Source of the DNA: Chitinophaga polysaccharea
Lineage (GTDB): Bacteria; Bacteroidota; Bacteroidia; Chitinophagales; Chitinophagaceae
Length of the DNA stretch: 64,000 bases
NCBI RefSeq assembly: GCF_902150045.1
Contig: NZ_CABFVU010000001.1
Span: forward strand, 1,178,001 to 1,242,000
Reading direction: 5' to 3'
Below the pieces are notes generated by a model that was not told where the DNA came from, did not search any database, and saw nothing but the letters and a program-made list of their open reading frames with translations. Below are positions 10,501-18,728 of this stretch, piece by piece. Numbering within the stretch: position 1 is the stretch's first letter; each line of letters begins with the position of its first letter. The translations under genes were made by a program, and so were the position numbers.

Positions 10501-11485
10501 ACTGGAAATTGGTGATGGCGCCTTTATTGCCGACGCAGTAACACTCGGTGAATCAGATGTACGCGGACAAAAACTGATACTGGAAAAAACGATTATCCAT
10601 AATACAAGTTTTGTAGGCAACAGCGCGTTGATACCACAGGGATATGAACTGCCGGAAAATATGCTGATAGGCGTGTTGTCCACACCCCCCTCCAAGGAAC
10701 AACTGGCTGCAAGCACCGCGCGCGACTGGTTTGGTTCGCCGGCTATTGCGCTGCCACGGCGCCAGGAAAGTCATTTCTTTCCACCGGAACTAACTACCCA
10801 TCCTTCTCCGCAACGTAAACTGGCAAGGGCTACTGTGGAGTTTATCCGTATCCTTATTCCTGAAACAGTGGTGATCTGTTGCAGTATCCTCTTCATCGCC
10901 TATGCGCATGACCTGGTAACAGATGAATCCTGGTGGATGATCCTGCTGCAGTTCCCTTTCTATTATCTCTTTTTCCTGGGGCTGCCTGCATTCCTCTTTA
11001 CCGTATTGCTTAAGTGGATACTTACCGGCAAATACAAGGCTTTACAAAGCCCTATGTGGACTTCCAAGGTATGGCGCAGTGAAGCTATCACTTCTACCTA
11101 CGAAGCGCTTTCTATCCCCTTCCTGCTGGAATACCTGAAGGGCACTCCATGGCTACCCGTACTGCTTCGCTTACTGGGCGTAAAAACAGGTCGCCGCGTA
11201 CTACTGAACACCGCAGACATCACCGAATTTGATATGGTGGAAATAGGTACAGACAGTGTGCTGAATGAAGATAGCGGTCCGCAAACACACCTGTTTGAAG
11301 ACAGGGTAATGAAGATTGGACCTATTAAAATAGGCCGCAGGAGCAGCATTGGCGCCAGGTCTATCATCCTGTACGACAGTGAAGTGGGAGATGATGTAAA
11401 CATTGCGCCACTATCGCTGCTGATGAAAGGAGAAAACTTACAACCGGGTACCAGCTGGACAGGTAGCCCGGTTAAACCAGACTAA
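7553..11485 (+). CDS. Pls/PosA-family membrane-bound non-ribosomal peptide synthetase
   Basis: 1310 residues. The adenylation domain (about 20-505) has core motifs YVLYTSGSTGKPKG, NSYGPTETT, LYRTGD, GRLDDQIKLRGYRIELGEIE and PSGKINRKAL. A carrier domain follows, with the phosphopantetheine serine in DLGGHSLLA (about residue 548). The rest is three modules, each a pair of membrane helices (about 612-680, 849-915, 1095-1155) followed by a soluble domain with hexapeptide-like repeats that ends in W-x-G-S-P. There is no canonical HHxxxDG condensation domain and no thioesterase. This is the layout of Streptomyces epsilon-poly-L-lysine synthetase and PosA proteins: adenylation, carrier, six membrane helices and three tandem soluble domains. 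Such enzymes make homopolymers of a basic amino acid through side-chain amide bonds at the membrane. The FDMW motif keeps the Asp that contacts the substrate amino group. The substrate is unknown. A GNAT gene follows after 18 bases. Confidence 0.88.
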   Translation: MNVYSIVKGPQQPELLHHETLADIFSQTVQEHAQHTALVFRQQTLTYQQLDHWSDAIAAYLQSKGIGPGSVVGIWWPRSLELHAAILGIIKAGAAYVPLDREMPAERVEGVLTEVKAAACFSEVPLQLNAEILTVPPVPDHSEVFSLSAGPQPENFAYVLYTSGSTGKPKGIPISHRQICHLIRAEQTVLNIRTTDKVYQGFSVSFDMWCEETWLSYFAGATLWVADATTAKAIDELGDVLRRENITILHAVPSLLAIMDDNIPSLRLINAGGEACTPQVLSRWAIPPRRFYNSYGPTETTVSATFAALKPGDYITIGQPLPNYNMAVVDEKLDILPLGERGELVISGPGVGAGYIDRPELTHEKFVDKPASMTELPGDRLYRTGDAAIILPDGSIDFQGRLDDQIKLRGYRIELGEIENQLHTIAGIAAAAVAVKKDSNDQDQLVGYILKEDNAPFDEQALRTALAKVLPPYMVPGTIVALEDMPRLPSGKINRKALPLPAAFAEITTHEAIDPDAPVAERITAILSKIFPDRAIDLQQDFFTDLGGHSLLAAAFVSRLRREANVPNASLKDIYIHRPLQELVNVWAAQPQADQKPPRVFNKIPWWRHLSCWIAQTIAVLVIFGLFAMQIFLPYLGYYYVEQDTSHLGYAIITALVMFCLLPPLFSILIISTKWLVIGKMKAGDYPLWGTYYFRWWLVKTIQRLMPSQFLNGTPLYPAYLRMLGVKIAPDAQLGAVTIGAEDLVTIGSDVSISSQAVINNAFIEDGLLKLRTVHLGDHAYIGSSAVIGGSTVMEDWSELQDLSFLPANSTVKSGEVWQGSPAVLKVTKNVSDLPQPLPVSNATRRKYSVIFSMFLLVFPFTVLLPLLPTIITLNQMDNAAPDYNFNYMVITPALALSYIILFTAQTVLLTRLLQWGIKPGTYPVYSAFYARKWFADQLMSLSLIVIHPIFATVYISSLFRALGAKIGRNTEVSTASSVTHPLLEIGDGAFIADAVTLGESDVRGQKLILEKTIIHNTSFVGNSALIPQGYELPENMLIGVLSTPPSKEQLAASTARDWFGSPAIALPRRQESHFFPPELTTHPSPQRKLARATVEFIRILIPETVVICCSILFIAYAHDLVTDESWWMILLQFPFYYLFFLGLPAFLFTVLLKWILTGKYKALQSPMWTSKVWRSEAITSTYEALSIPFLLEYLKGTPWLPVLLRLLGVKTGRRVLLNTADITEFDMVEIGTDSVLNEDSGPQTHLFEDRVMKIGPIKIGRRSSIGARSIILYDSEVGDDVNIAPLSLLMKGENLQPGTSWTGSPVKPD

Positions 11486-11503
11486 CGTTTTCAGCTATAC
11501 GAA

Positions 11504-12037
11504 ATGATCACTATTACATCTATACAGATCAGGGAGCACTACGATCTCATCAATGCCATGATGAAACAGCTGCATCTTTCGGAAAAAGCATTTTTCCTCA
11601 AAACAGCAAACTGGGATAACATCGCTGTCGACTATATGCAGCACGTGATGGAAATGCAGGAAACCTGCAACGGCACCTGCCTGCTGGCCTATGCAGATGC
11701 TACGCCGGCGGGTTTTATTTTTGCCTACCTGGAAGAAGCAGATGAAAGCCGGATTGAAGATTACACCGGCCATACGTTGTATGTTTCCGATGGTTATGTG
11801 GCCAGTGAATTCCGCAGGCAGGGCATCTACAGGATGATGAATGACAAACTGGAACGGATATACGTAGAGATGGGTGTACGCAGGATAGTAAGGTATACGT
11901 TATCCAACAACCACCGTATGCAACAGTTCCTGGTATCGGAAAATTATGAACCGGTGCGGCTGGTGTATGAAAAATGGCTGACACCCGACGGAGAAAAACC
12001 AGTCCGGCTATTTCCGCCATCGCCCGGCAGGAGGTAG
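11504..12037 (+). CDS. GNAT-family N-acetyltransferase, partner of the Pls-like synthetase
   Basis: 177 residues, starting 18 bases after the synthetase stop codon and so very probably in the same transcript. The acetyl-CoA binding motif A is visible as VASEFRRQGIYRMMNDKL (about residues 98-115), followed by a RRIVRYTLSNNHRMQQFLVSEN segment typical of motif B. GNAT enzymes acetylate amines or the N-termini of small molecules and proteins. Next to an enzyme expected to make an amine-rich polymer, it could cap the product or provide self-protection, but nothing in the sequence fixes the acceptor. It ends 61 bases from the convergent DUF2264 gene, and I see no clear terminator between them. Confidence 0.8.
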   Translation: MITITSIQIREHYDLINAMMKQLHLSEKAFFLKTANWDNIAVDYMQHVMEMQETCNGTCLLAYADATPAGFIFAYLEEADESRIEDYTGHTLYVSDGYVASEFRRQGIYRMMNDKLERIYVEMGVRRIVRYTLSNNHRMQQFLVSENYEPVRLVYEKWLTPDGEKPVRLFPPSPGRR

Positions 12038-12097
12038 CAATTCCTGCGCTACAGACATCCGCATTATTGCTGAACCGGCATCTTAAACAATGTTACA

Positions 12098-13354
12098 TCA
12101 GTAGTCAATAGCATGATCTTTTTTTACCGCAGCACCACTGTATACCTTTACGGCTGTCCATGGTTGCGCGGGATCCGACCAGAATGGATTCGCAGGCGGT
12201 AATCCCAATGCCAGGAAGCCGGTGCTGCACAGGTACAGGCTGCCTGTAGAGGTATAGATATCCGCAATGTCCGGCTGATGCCCGCAAAAGCCTATCTGCA
12301 GCCATCCCTTTTTATCGAAGGTACCAGGCGCCTCGAATATTCGTTTATTCACTGCCGTTAGTGCGCATCTTACCTGGGCCGGCGAAAGCTCTTCCGGTAG
12401 CTTTTCCTCCAGTGCAATTTGTGCCAATGCCTGAAATGCTGCATTGCGGTAGGGCATAGAGCGGCCTACAACAGGGAAAGTGCCCTCGGGGGATATTTGT
12501 CTTTCCAGGATAGCGGCATAACGTTGCATACGTTTCAATGCCAGTTCATAGTTTGCTTTACTGCTTTCTTCTTTTTCAGCCATCACCTTGAGCACATCCA
12601 CCAGCATAGGTTGGATCACAAAAGAGTTGTAATAGTCGTAATGAAAATGTGCGCCATCCCCATACATGCTGTCGCCTTTATACCACTCCATGATCTTCTG
12701 CACGGCGAGGTCTATTGGCTTGCGGTCCCAGTTGGCGCCAAACTTCAGCAACATCGCTTCAATGATGGCGGAGAATAATACCCAGTTATTTGTAAATGCT
12801 TTAATGCTGCGCAGGCTGATCAATCCGTCAATCACCTGCTGCTGCGTTTTTGCCGGTAACCGGCTCCATACCTGTTTGGGTGCACGCAATAATCCATGTG
12901 CAAGGAACGCGCCGTCTACCAACGGCTGTGCATCAAACTTACCGGTAAAGTTCATATAGTCAGGCGATGCAGGATCTACTGCCATTTCAACTGCCTTACG
13001 GGTCATTTCCAGCATGGCCATACGTTTGCCGGCTTCAGGTGTATTATCGTCTCCCAGCTCAAGCCAGGGAGCAATCCCCGCAAGGGTTCTGCCAAACGCC
13101 TCCAGGTAGGTTACTTTCTCCACCGGTTTTGAGTACCCGGGTGCCACTTCGGTAGGCATAGTGGCCTTCAGTTTTCCCCTGCTAAGCTGCTCTATAACGG
13201 GGCTGCATATACGGAGCATCAGATCCACATTATATGCCCTGTCGCCCGGCAACGGTTTATCCGCGGCCACTGCTGTCAGAACTCCTTTCCCCGAACCTAT
13301 GGAACTGGCTATGCCCGCCATGGGAATAGCTTTGATAAAAAAACGTCTGTCCAT
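12098..13354 (-). CDS. DUF2264-family protein, probable secreted uronide-acting enzyme
   Basis: 418 residues. It starts with a basic, hydrophobic export signal (MDRRFFIKAIPMAGIASSIG) with a Tat-like RR pair but no full Tat motif. The body matches the DUF2264 family, with conserved patches such as WVLFSAIIEAMLL, YGDGAHFHYDYYNSFVIQPM and GTFPVVGRSMPYR, and has the alternating helical look of an (alpha/alpha) barrel. DUF2264 genes are often found in Bacteroidota uronic-acid loci; from memory, unverified, some relatives have been linked to glucuronidase activity. It is the last gene of the kduI operon, 18 bases after GH88, which supports a role in trimming uronic-acid oligosaccharides in the periplasm. 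Confidence 0.8.
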   Translation of the reverse strand: MDRRFFIKAIPMAGIASSIGSGKGVLTAVAADKPLPGDRAYNVDLMLRICSPVIEQLSRGKLKATMPTEVAPGYSKPVEKVTYLEAFGRTLAGIAPWLELGDDNTPEAGKRMAMLEMTRKAVEMAVDPASPDYMNFTGKFDAQPLVDGAFLAHGLLRAPKQVWSRLPAKTQQQVIDGLISLRSIKAFTNNWVLFSAIIEAMLLKFGANWDRKPIDLAVQKIMEWYKGDSMYGDGAHFHYDYYNSFVIQPMLVDVLKVMAEKEESSKANYELALKRMQRYAAILERQISPEGTFPVVGRSMPYRNAAFQALAQIALEEKLPEELSPAQVRCALTAVNKRIFEAPGTFDKKGWLQIGFCGHQPDIADIYTSTGSLYLCSTGFLALGLPPANPFWSDPAQPWTAVKVYSGAAVKKDHAIDY

Positions 13355-13372
13355 GCAAAAAAATTTACCGTA

Positions 13373-14566
13373 TTATTTCGCCCATTGTTTATACCGCAGC
13401 AATGCTTCAACAAAATAGTAATCAGCATAGGTAAGCGGTACATCCACTTCGGATTTAGCAGGCAGATGGCCTACGCTATGCATCAATATAAAGTCATTAT
13501 TCTCCCCTTCCTTTGCCAGGTAAGCAGGGCTGCAAAGACTTGTCAGCATTTTCTCTGCTGCGTTCCAGTAACGTTTGCCATCCGCCTTGTTTGTATAGCG
13601 GCTCAGTTCAAGCAGGGCAGATGCAGCCACAGAAGCGGCCGATACATCACGCAGGGCATTTGGAATATCCGGTGCGTCGTAATCCCAGTATGGCACCAGG
13701 TCGGCCGGCATATGCGGATTATTCAGTATAAAGTCGGCAATATGACGTGCCTGTTCCAGGTAAGCTTTATCTTTCGTATCGCGGTACATAAGTGTATAAC
13801 CATATAATCCCCATGCCTGTCCACGGGCCCAGGCAGAGCTGTCTGCCAGCCCCTGGTGCGTTTTACGCTCATTTACGGCGCCGGTGACAGGATCATAGTC
13901 TACCACATGATAAGAGCTGTGATCCGGGCGGAAATGATGCTTCATGGTAGTGTTGGCATGTGTGCGTGCTATATCTGCAAACCTTTTATCACCGCTTTCC
14001 CGGGTGGCCCAGTTGAGCAGTTCCAGGTTCATCATGTTATCAATGATCACAGGGAACTTCCAGGTGCCATGATCCCAGGATTTTATACACCCTACCGTTG
14101 GATTAAAGCGGGTGGATAATGACCGCGCGCTGGTAAGCAAAATAGCTTTGCAGGCAGTGTCTTTCGTAATGCGCAGCGCATTTCCGAAAGGACAGTACAT
14201 CATAAATCCAAGGTCATGTGTATTTGTATTATACTGTTCTTTTTTTACTAAGGCCATTCTCTTAAGCGCTTCGTTCTTAAAGGCCGGGTCTTTTGTATAC
14301 TCAAAAAGATACCAGTTGGTGCCGGGATAAAAACCAGATGTCCACCAGCTGGAGTTGGATGTCATCAGGCTGCCATCTTTGCTGGTGCTGCGTGGTAATA
14401 CGGTATCGGGTACGTGGGTCATCATCAGCTTATATTGCCGGGCGGCAAATTGCAGGGTGGCATCTGCTTTGGCAAGTAAAGCCTTATCTGCTTTTCCCGC
14501 TTGTGCATACGATTGCATGAAGAAAGCGGGTAACAACAGTACCGTAAAGAGCAGGTTCTTTCTCAT
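13373..14566 (-). CDS. GH88 unsaturated glucuronyl hydrolase, periplasmic
   Basis: 397 residues with a signal peptide (to about residue 22, SYAQA). The (alpha/alpha)6-barrel family GH88 hydrates the double bond of the 4,5-unsaturated uronic acid left at the non-reducing end by polysaccharide lyases, which releases it as 4-deoxy-5-keto-uronate. The two key acids can be placed: Asp118 in NTHDLGFMMY and Asp176 in VIIDNMMNLELL. The aromatic SSWWTSGFYPGTNW segment is also typical. The gene lies between the LacI regulator (21-base gap) and DUF2264 (18-base gap) in one operon. Its product feeds KduI, encoded by the first gene of the same operon. Confidence 0.92.
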   Translation of the reverse strand: MRKNLLFTVLLLPAFFMQSYAQAGKADKALLAKADATLQFAARQYKLMMTHVPDTVLPRSTSKDGSLMTSNSSWWTSGFYPGTNWYLFEYTKDPAFKNEALKRMALVKKEQYNTNTHDLGFMMYCPFGNALRITKDTACKAILLTSARSLSTRFNPTVGCIKSWDHGTWKFPVIIDNMMNLELLNWATRESGDKRFADIARTHANTTMKHHFRPDHSSYHVVDYDPVTGAVNERKTHQGLADSSAWARGQAWGLYGYTLMYRDTKDKAYLEQARHIADFILNNPHMPADLVPYWDYDAPDIPNALRDVSAASVAASALLELSRYTNKADGKRYWNAAEKMLTSLCSPAYLAKEGENNDFILMHSVGHLPAKSEVDVPLTYADYYFVEALLRYKQWAK

Positions 14567-14587
14567 AATAACGTGATTATAGTATGA

Positions 14588-15640
14588 TCATTTCTTTTTT
14601 CCGCCGCGCTTTGCTGTACCGGCAGAAGACTCGCGGGCTATCAGTTGAATAGGTATTATTTCCTGTGAATAACGTGGCGTATTGGATGGTGCAGTATTGA
14701 TCAGTTCCATCAGGGCAGCTACCACGCGCTCGCCCATCATGGCCGGGTACTGGTCGATGCTGGTAACAGACGGCGTAACTATTTCGGTGCGCGGATCGTT
14801 GGAATAACCCACTATTTTCAGATCTTCCGGCACCCTTACATTGATCTTACGACAATACTGCATAATGGTAATGGCAGTAGTATCATTGGAGGCAAATATG
14901 CCATCGGGAAACGGTGGTTGCGAGAATATTTTCTCGCAGGTTTGCCAGGCATTGTCGCGGGTAAGCTCATGGTAGAACACCCGTGTTTTTTTGAATGGTA
15001 ATTTGAATTCCTGCAAGGCATTCTTATAGCCCGCTACCCTTTCCACATAAAGATTACAGCTAAGCGGGCCCGATATGTGAACTATATCCTTGCATCCTTT
15101 TTCTATCAGGTGAGTAGTTGCGGTGTAACCTCCTACGTAGTCATCTCCCTTAATTACTTTTACATTATAATCTTTGGGCACCCTGTCAAAAAATATCAAT
15201 GGTATTTTGTTATCCTTGAATACATCAAAATGGGAAAAATCGGTAGTATACAAAGTGGTGGATACAACCAGGCCGTCGACCCGTGCAGAATACAGCGTGT
15301 TTACCAACGCTACTTCCTGTTCATATGAATCGTTCGACTGGCAGATGATAAGGTTATAACCATGTTCCTGCAGTTTGTTTTGAATAATAGTACTGATTGC
15401 AGCTGGAAAGAACATAGAGATACGCGGCACAATGAGCCCGATGGTTTTGCTTTTATTGTTACGCAAACCGGCAGCCAGCGCATTGGGACGATAGCCTAAT
15501 TTACGGGCCATCTTCTTCACCTTGTCTTTCGTACGTGCGCTGATGTTAGGATTATCATTCAGGGCACGGGATACGGTAGATACTGAGAGCTTCAGTTCTT
15601 CTGCAATATCTACAATCGTTTTTTCAGTACGTTTGCTCAT
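14588..15640 (-). CDS. LacI-family transcriptional regulator of the uronate locus
   Basis: 350 residues. The N-terminal DNA-binding domain is textbook LacI (TIVDIAEELKLSVSTVSRAL, then the hinge-helix region YRPNALAAGLRNN). It is followed by a periplasmic-binding-protein-like effector domain (about 62-340). The gene lies inside the operon, between kduD and GH88. The probable sites are palindromes of type TGCAAACGTTTGCA at 19660, 22021 and 25269; the central CG and the length suit a LacI dimer. Since the first site controls this operon, the regulator would control its own synthesis. The inducer is probably a pathway intermediate such as KDG or an unsaturated uronide. Effector and role (repressor or activator) are inference. 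Confidence 0.9.
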   Translation of the reverse strand: MSKRTEKTIVDIAEELKLSVSTVSRALNDNPNISARTKDKVKKMARKLGYRPNALAAGLRNNKSKTIGLIVPRISMFFPAAISTIIQNKLQEHGYNLIICQSNDSYEQEVALVNTLYSARVDGLVVSTTLYTTDFSHFDVFKDNKIPLIFFDRVPKDYNVKVIKGDDYVGGYTATTHLIEKGCKDIVHISGPLSCNLYVERVAGYKNALQEFKLPFKKTRVFYHELTRDNAWQTCEKIFSQPPFPDGIFASNDTTAITIMQYCRKINVRVPEDLKIVGYSNDPRTEIVTPSVTSIDQYPAMMGERVVAALMELINTAPSNTPRYSQEIIPIQLIARESSAGTAKRGGKKK

Positions 15641-15669
15641 GTATAGAGACTATTAGCTGTAAATGTTCT

Positions 15670-16431
15670 TTATCTTCCCATCCAGCCACCATCCACTGTA
15701 AGGATAGTACCATGCACATAATCCGCCGCTTTTGAGGCGAGAAATATTACAGGTCCTGCAAAATCTTCCGGTTCACCCCATCGGCCTGCAGGAATACGGT
15801 CCAGTATGGAGCTGCTGCGTTGCTGGTCCGCCCTCAGGGCCGCGGTATTATCCGTAGCAATATATCCCGGGGCAATGGCATTCACATTCACCCCTTTTGA
15901 AGCCCATTCATTGGCAAATGCTTTTACCAGCGATCCTACAGCGCCTTTGCTGGCGGCATACCCTGGTACATTAATTCCTCCCTGGAAGGTGAGCAAAGAT
16001 GCTGTAAAGATAACTTTTCCGTTTCCACGGACAATCATTCCCTTCCCGATTTCACGGGTCAGGATAAATTGGGCGTTCAGATTGATGTTAATTACCTCGT
16101 CCCAGTACTCGTCCGGGTGCTCTGCCGCGGGCTTCCGGAGAATTGTCCCTGCATTGTTAACGAGGATATCTATTACCGGCACATCCTGCTCCAGTTGCCT
16201 GATAAAGGCATAGAGACTGGTACGGTCGGAAAAGTTGCACTGATAGGCTTTAAAACTGCGGCCCAGTGCCGTTACTTCCTTTTCCACTTCGCTGCCGTTC
16301 AGCTCCAGGGAGGCAGAAACCCCTATAATATCAGCGCCTGCGGAAGCCAGCGCCACCGCCATTGCCTTTCCTATACCACGTTTGCAGCCGGTAACCAGCG
16401 CAGTTTTTCCTTTTAACTGAAATAAATCCAT
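15670..16431 (-). CDS. kduD: 2-dehydro-3-deoxy-D-gluconate 5-dehydrogenase (KduD), SDR family
   Basis: 253 residues, a classical short-chain dehydrogenase: TGCKRGIGKAM nucleotide-binding motif near the N-terminus, NNAGT, catalytic Ser and YAASKGA (YxxxK), and a C-terminal DGGW. It oxidises or reduces between 2,5-diketo-3-deoxygluconate and KDG with NAD(H), the step after KduI in breakdown of unsaturated uronates. The call among many SDRs rests on strong resemblance to KduD and on its place between kduI/GH105 and the regulator. Gaps are 52 bases to GH105 and 29 to lacI. Confidence 0.9.
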   Translation of the reverse strand: MDLFQLKGKTALVTGCKRGIGKAMAVALASAGADIIGVSASLELNGSEVEKEVTALGRSFKAYQCNFSDRTSLYAFIRQLEQDVPVIDILVNNAGTILRKPAAEHPDEYWDEVININLNAQFILTREIGKGMIVRGNGKVIFTASLLTFQGGINVPGYAASKGAVGSLVKAFANEWASKGVNVNAIAPGYIATDNTAALRADQQRSSSILDRIPAGRWGEPEDFAGPVIFLASKAADYVHGTILTVDGGWMGR

Positions 16432-16483
16432 GATAAATGAGATAGGTATTTTTCAGCAGGCCATTCACCAGCCTGCTGAAAAG

Positions 16484-18706
16484 TTATTGAATTTTTACCT
16501 GTAAAGGTTGTTTAATCTTTTGCGCAAATGTTTCCAGGTAGTGGAACCATTCTTTGGCTGAAGTGATCCTCCCCCCTTTATTCCATGCCGCTCCGAAATA
16601 GTATTCGTATGGCTGCCCGTTTTCCGCTGTTCCAGGGCTCAGCAAATGTACCTGGTCAGTTTTCATCCCGGGCATTTCACGGGCAAAAACACAGCCTACG
16701 CCCAGTGTACCGTCTTCTCCATGCACCGGCTCCCAGTAACCCATCACGCCGGTTTTCTCATCCAGCAGCACTGTACCAGCTTCCTTGCGTTTTACAATAC
16801 CTGTTAACACAGGAATACTGCTCCCTTTGAAACTATACTGTACCTGCATTTTGTTAAGCTGGGAACCTGCATCCAGGGAAATGGTTTTGGTAACGGTAAC
16901 GGCAGTATTGCCTGCCTGCCAGGTATCATAAGTAAGGGAAAAAGTGGTACGCAACGGTCCGTTATCAAGAGTTTTGGAATGGCGGTAATTTTTGGGGAAA
17001 TAGATGGTATCCTTTCCGTATGGCGCGGTATCACCGGCTCCCAGCGTTAAGCCTACGCTGTAATAATCCAGTCCCTGCCCGTTGTCGTGGTGATAGTTAT
17101 CCAGTTTATACCAGGTGTCAATGACCATATCGGTAGTGCGTTTGGCCCAAACATCAATGCCATAGGCCATTTCCTTCGGCACCTGTTCAAGCGCTTTACC
17201 ATACATACGATAAGCCATGCGGTCATTTTCCCATGCATAATCATCTTTACGCTCCGGCACATAACGACCATAGGCTTTTGCTTTTACAGGCGAAGGAGTT
17301 CCTTCTGCCACTGCCGCATATAAACTGGCGGCTGCCGGTACGGTTACCTGTAATAATATCTGCTTTACAAATTTACCGCCTTCATAAACTAACTGGTAAG
17401 GGATTTCCTGCCCGCTTAATACATCTGTTACTTTAAACCCCTTCAGCGTTTGTTTGGACAGCTTTGCACTGAAATCAGCGTAGGGAATTTCTGTTACTTC
17501 TTCTATCCTGTTGATACCAGTGTTATTAGAGATGACCAGGTGGGCTGCAGCATTTTTCCTGAGATCATATTTGATGAGCTCAGAGCCAGCTAACAGGAAC
17601 GCACCTACGCCGTATACTTCTGTATCACCGGCAGTGGCTTTTCCTGGCGCAGCGCCTATTTCCTGTACAAAGCCCAGTTTACCGTTTGGTTGTACGCAAC
17701 CGGTAAGCGCTTCCCATCCTTTTTGTATCACCGGTAAAAATTCCTTTTCAGGAAGCAGGCCATTGTTCATACCCCACATCAACGCATATACGTAAAAACC
17801 GGTGCCACTTGTTTCCTTTGCCGGATAACTGTCCGGGTCCAGTAAGCTGGCATGCCAGGTGCCATCTGCTGTTTGCAGTGCCGCGATGCGGTAAGCCATT
17901 TGCTTATACAGATCCTGAAAACGTGCCTTGCCGGCATAACCGGCCGGCATATTATCCAGCATACGTACCAGGCCGCCCATCACCCAGCCGTTTCCCCGGC
18001 TCCAGTACACATTGGTACCATTCTTTTCTTTTTTGCCGATGTAACTTCCATCACGGTAATAAAGACTGTCCTTCTTGTTGTACAGATAATCGGTGGTTTT
18101 CCACCATAACTTGTCTGCTGTTTCCAGGTAGCGGGGATCGCCGGTAGCAGTGCTTAAATAAGCCAATGCCGGAGGGCCCATGAATAATGCATCACACCAG
18201 GCCCATTCCCGGTGATGTATACCATCTTTCCATTCGAGCGATTCGGTATGCGGCGCCGCTACAATACTGTCTGCCAGCTTACGGAACTTCTCTGTCATTA
18301 CCGGATCTTTGTACACACTGCTCAATTGTGAATACAGCTGTCCTACGCAGTATTCATCTGCGAAGAAACGGTCTGGTCCTGTATTCCAGTCGTTATCTTT
18401 CCCTACCTGCACAAGGCGGTCAATAAAGAAAGGGTTGGAAGTTACCTGTGCCAGCGACATCATACCGGCGTACATGGCGCCGTTGGTCCAATCGGTGGGC
18501 GCATGATTCCAGCCATTGGCTGTAATATGATGCCATTGCCAGGAAGCAACTTTTTCCATTTGTGCTCTCACTGCAGCCGCAGTGAAAGCATCGGCGGCAA
18601 CCACGGTATGCCGGCCGGTAACCGGCCCTGTTGCATATACCGGCAGCCCGGCTTGCAGGAAAGACAAGCCCAGCAAGCTTCCTGCGATAATTTTTTTCAT
18701 CATCAT
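16484..18706 (-). CDS. GH105 unsaturated rhamnogalacturonyl hydrolase fused to a DUF4861 domain
   Basis: 740 residues from the ATG cluster at 18700-18706; the frame reaches further up, but that part would overlap kduI and lacks a signal. A signal peptide (MMMKKIIAGSLLGLSFLQAG) is followed by a GH105 (alpha/alpha)6 domain (about 40-400) with the expected Asp172 in CDALFMGPPAL, ADEYCVGQLY, and YWSRGNGWVMGG. The C-terminal half (about 410-735, starting LVISNNTGINRIEEVTEIPY) matches DUF4861. GH105 removes the unsaturated galacturonic acid from oligomers made by pectate or rhamnogalacturonan lyases. DUF4861 has no agreed function and is found with uronate enzymes. Having both in one chain would couple two periplasmic steps. 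Second gene of the kduI operon (22-base gap). Confidence 0.88.
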   Translation of the reverse strand: MMMKKIIAGSLLGLSFLQAGLPVYATGPVTGRHTVVAADAFTAAAVRAQMEKVASWQWHHITANGWNHAPTDWTNGAMYAGMMSLAQVTSNPFFIDRLVQVGKDNDWNTGPDRFFADEYCVGQLYSQLSSVYKDPVMTEKFRKLADSIVAAPHTESLEWKDGIHHREWAWCDALFMGPPALAYLSTATGDPRYLETADKLWWKTTDYLYNKKDSLYYRDGSYIGKKEKNGTNVYWSRGNGWVMGGLVRMLDNMPAGYAGKARFQDLYKQMAYRIAALQTADGTWHASLLDPDSYPAKETSGTGFYVYALMWGMNNGLLPEKEFLPVIQKGWEALTGCVQPNGKLGFVQEIGAAPGKATAGDTEVYGVGAFLLAGSELIKYDLRKNAAAHLVISNNTGINRIEEVTEIPYADFSAKLSKQTLKGFKVTDVLSGQEIPYQLVYEGGKFVKQILLQVTVPAAASLYAAVAEGTPSPVKAKAYGRYVPERKDDYAWENDRMAYRMYGKALEQVPKEMAYGIDVWAKRTTDMVIDTWYKLDNYHHDNGQGLDYYSVGLTLGAGDTAPYGKDTIYFPKNYRHSKTLDNGPLRTTFSLTYDTWQAGNTAVTVTKTISLDAGSQLNKMQVQYSFKGSSIPVLTGIVKRKEAGTVLLDEKTGVMGYWEPVHGEDGTLGVGCVFAREMPGMKTDQVHLLSPGTAENGQPYEYYFGAAWNKGGRITSAKEWFHYLETFAQKIKQPLQVKIQ

Positions 18707-18728
18707 GATAGCAGCTATTATCAGTTCA

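Noticed and set aside
7553..11485. A conventional siderophore- or antibiotic-type NRPS module.
   Set aside because: There is no canonical condensation domain or thioesterase, and the six-helix C-terminal part is specific to the Pls/PosA type.
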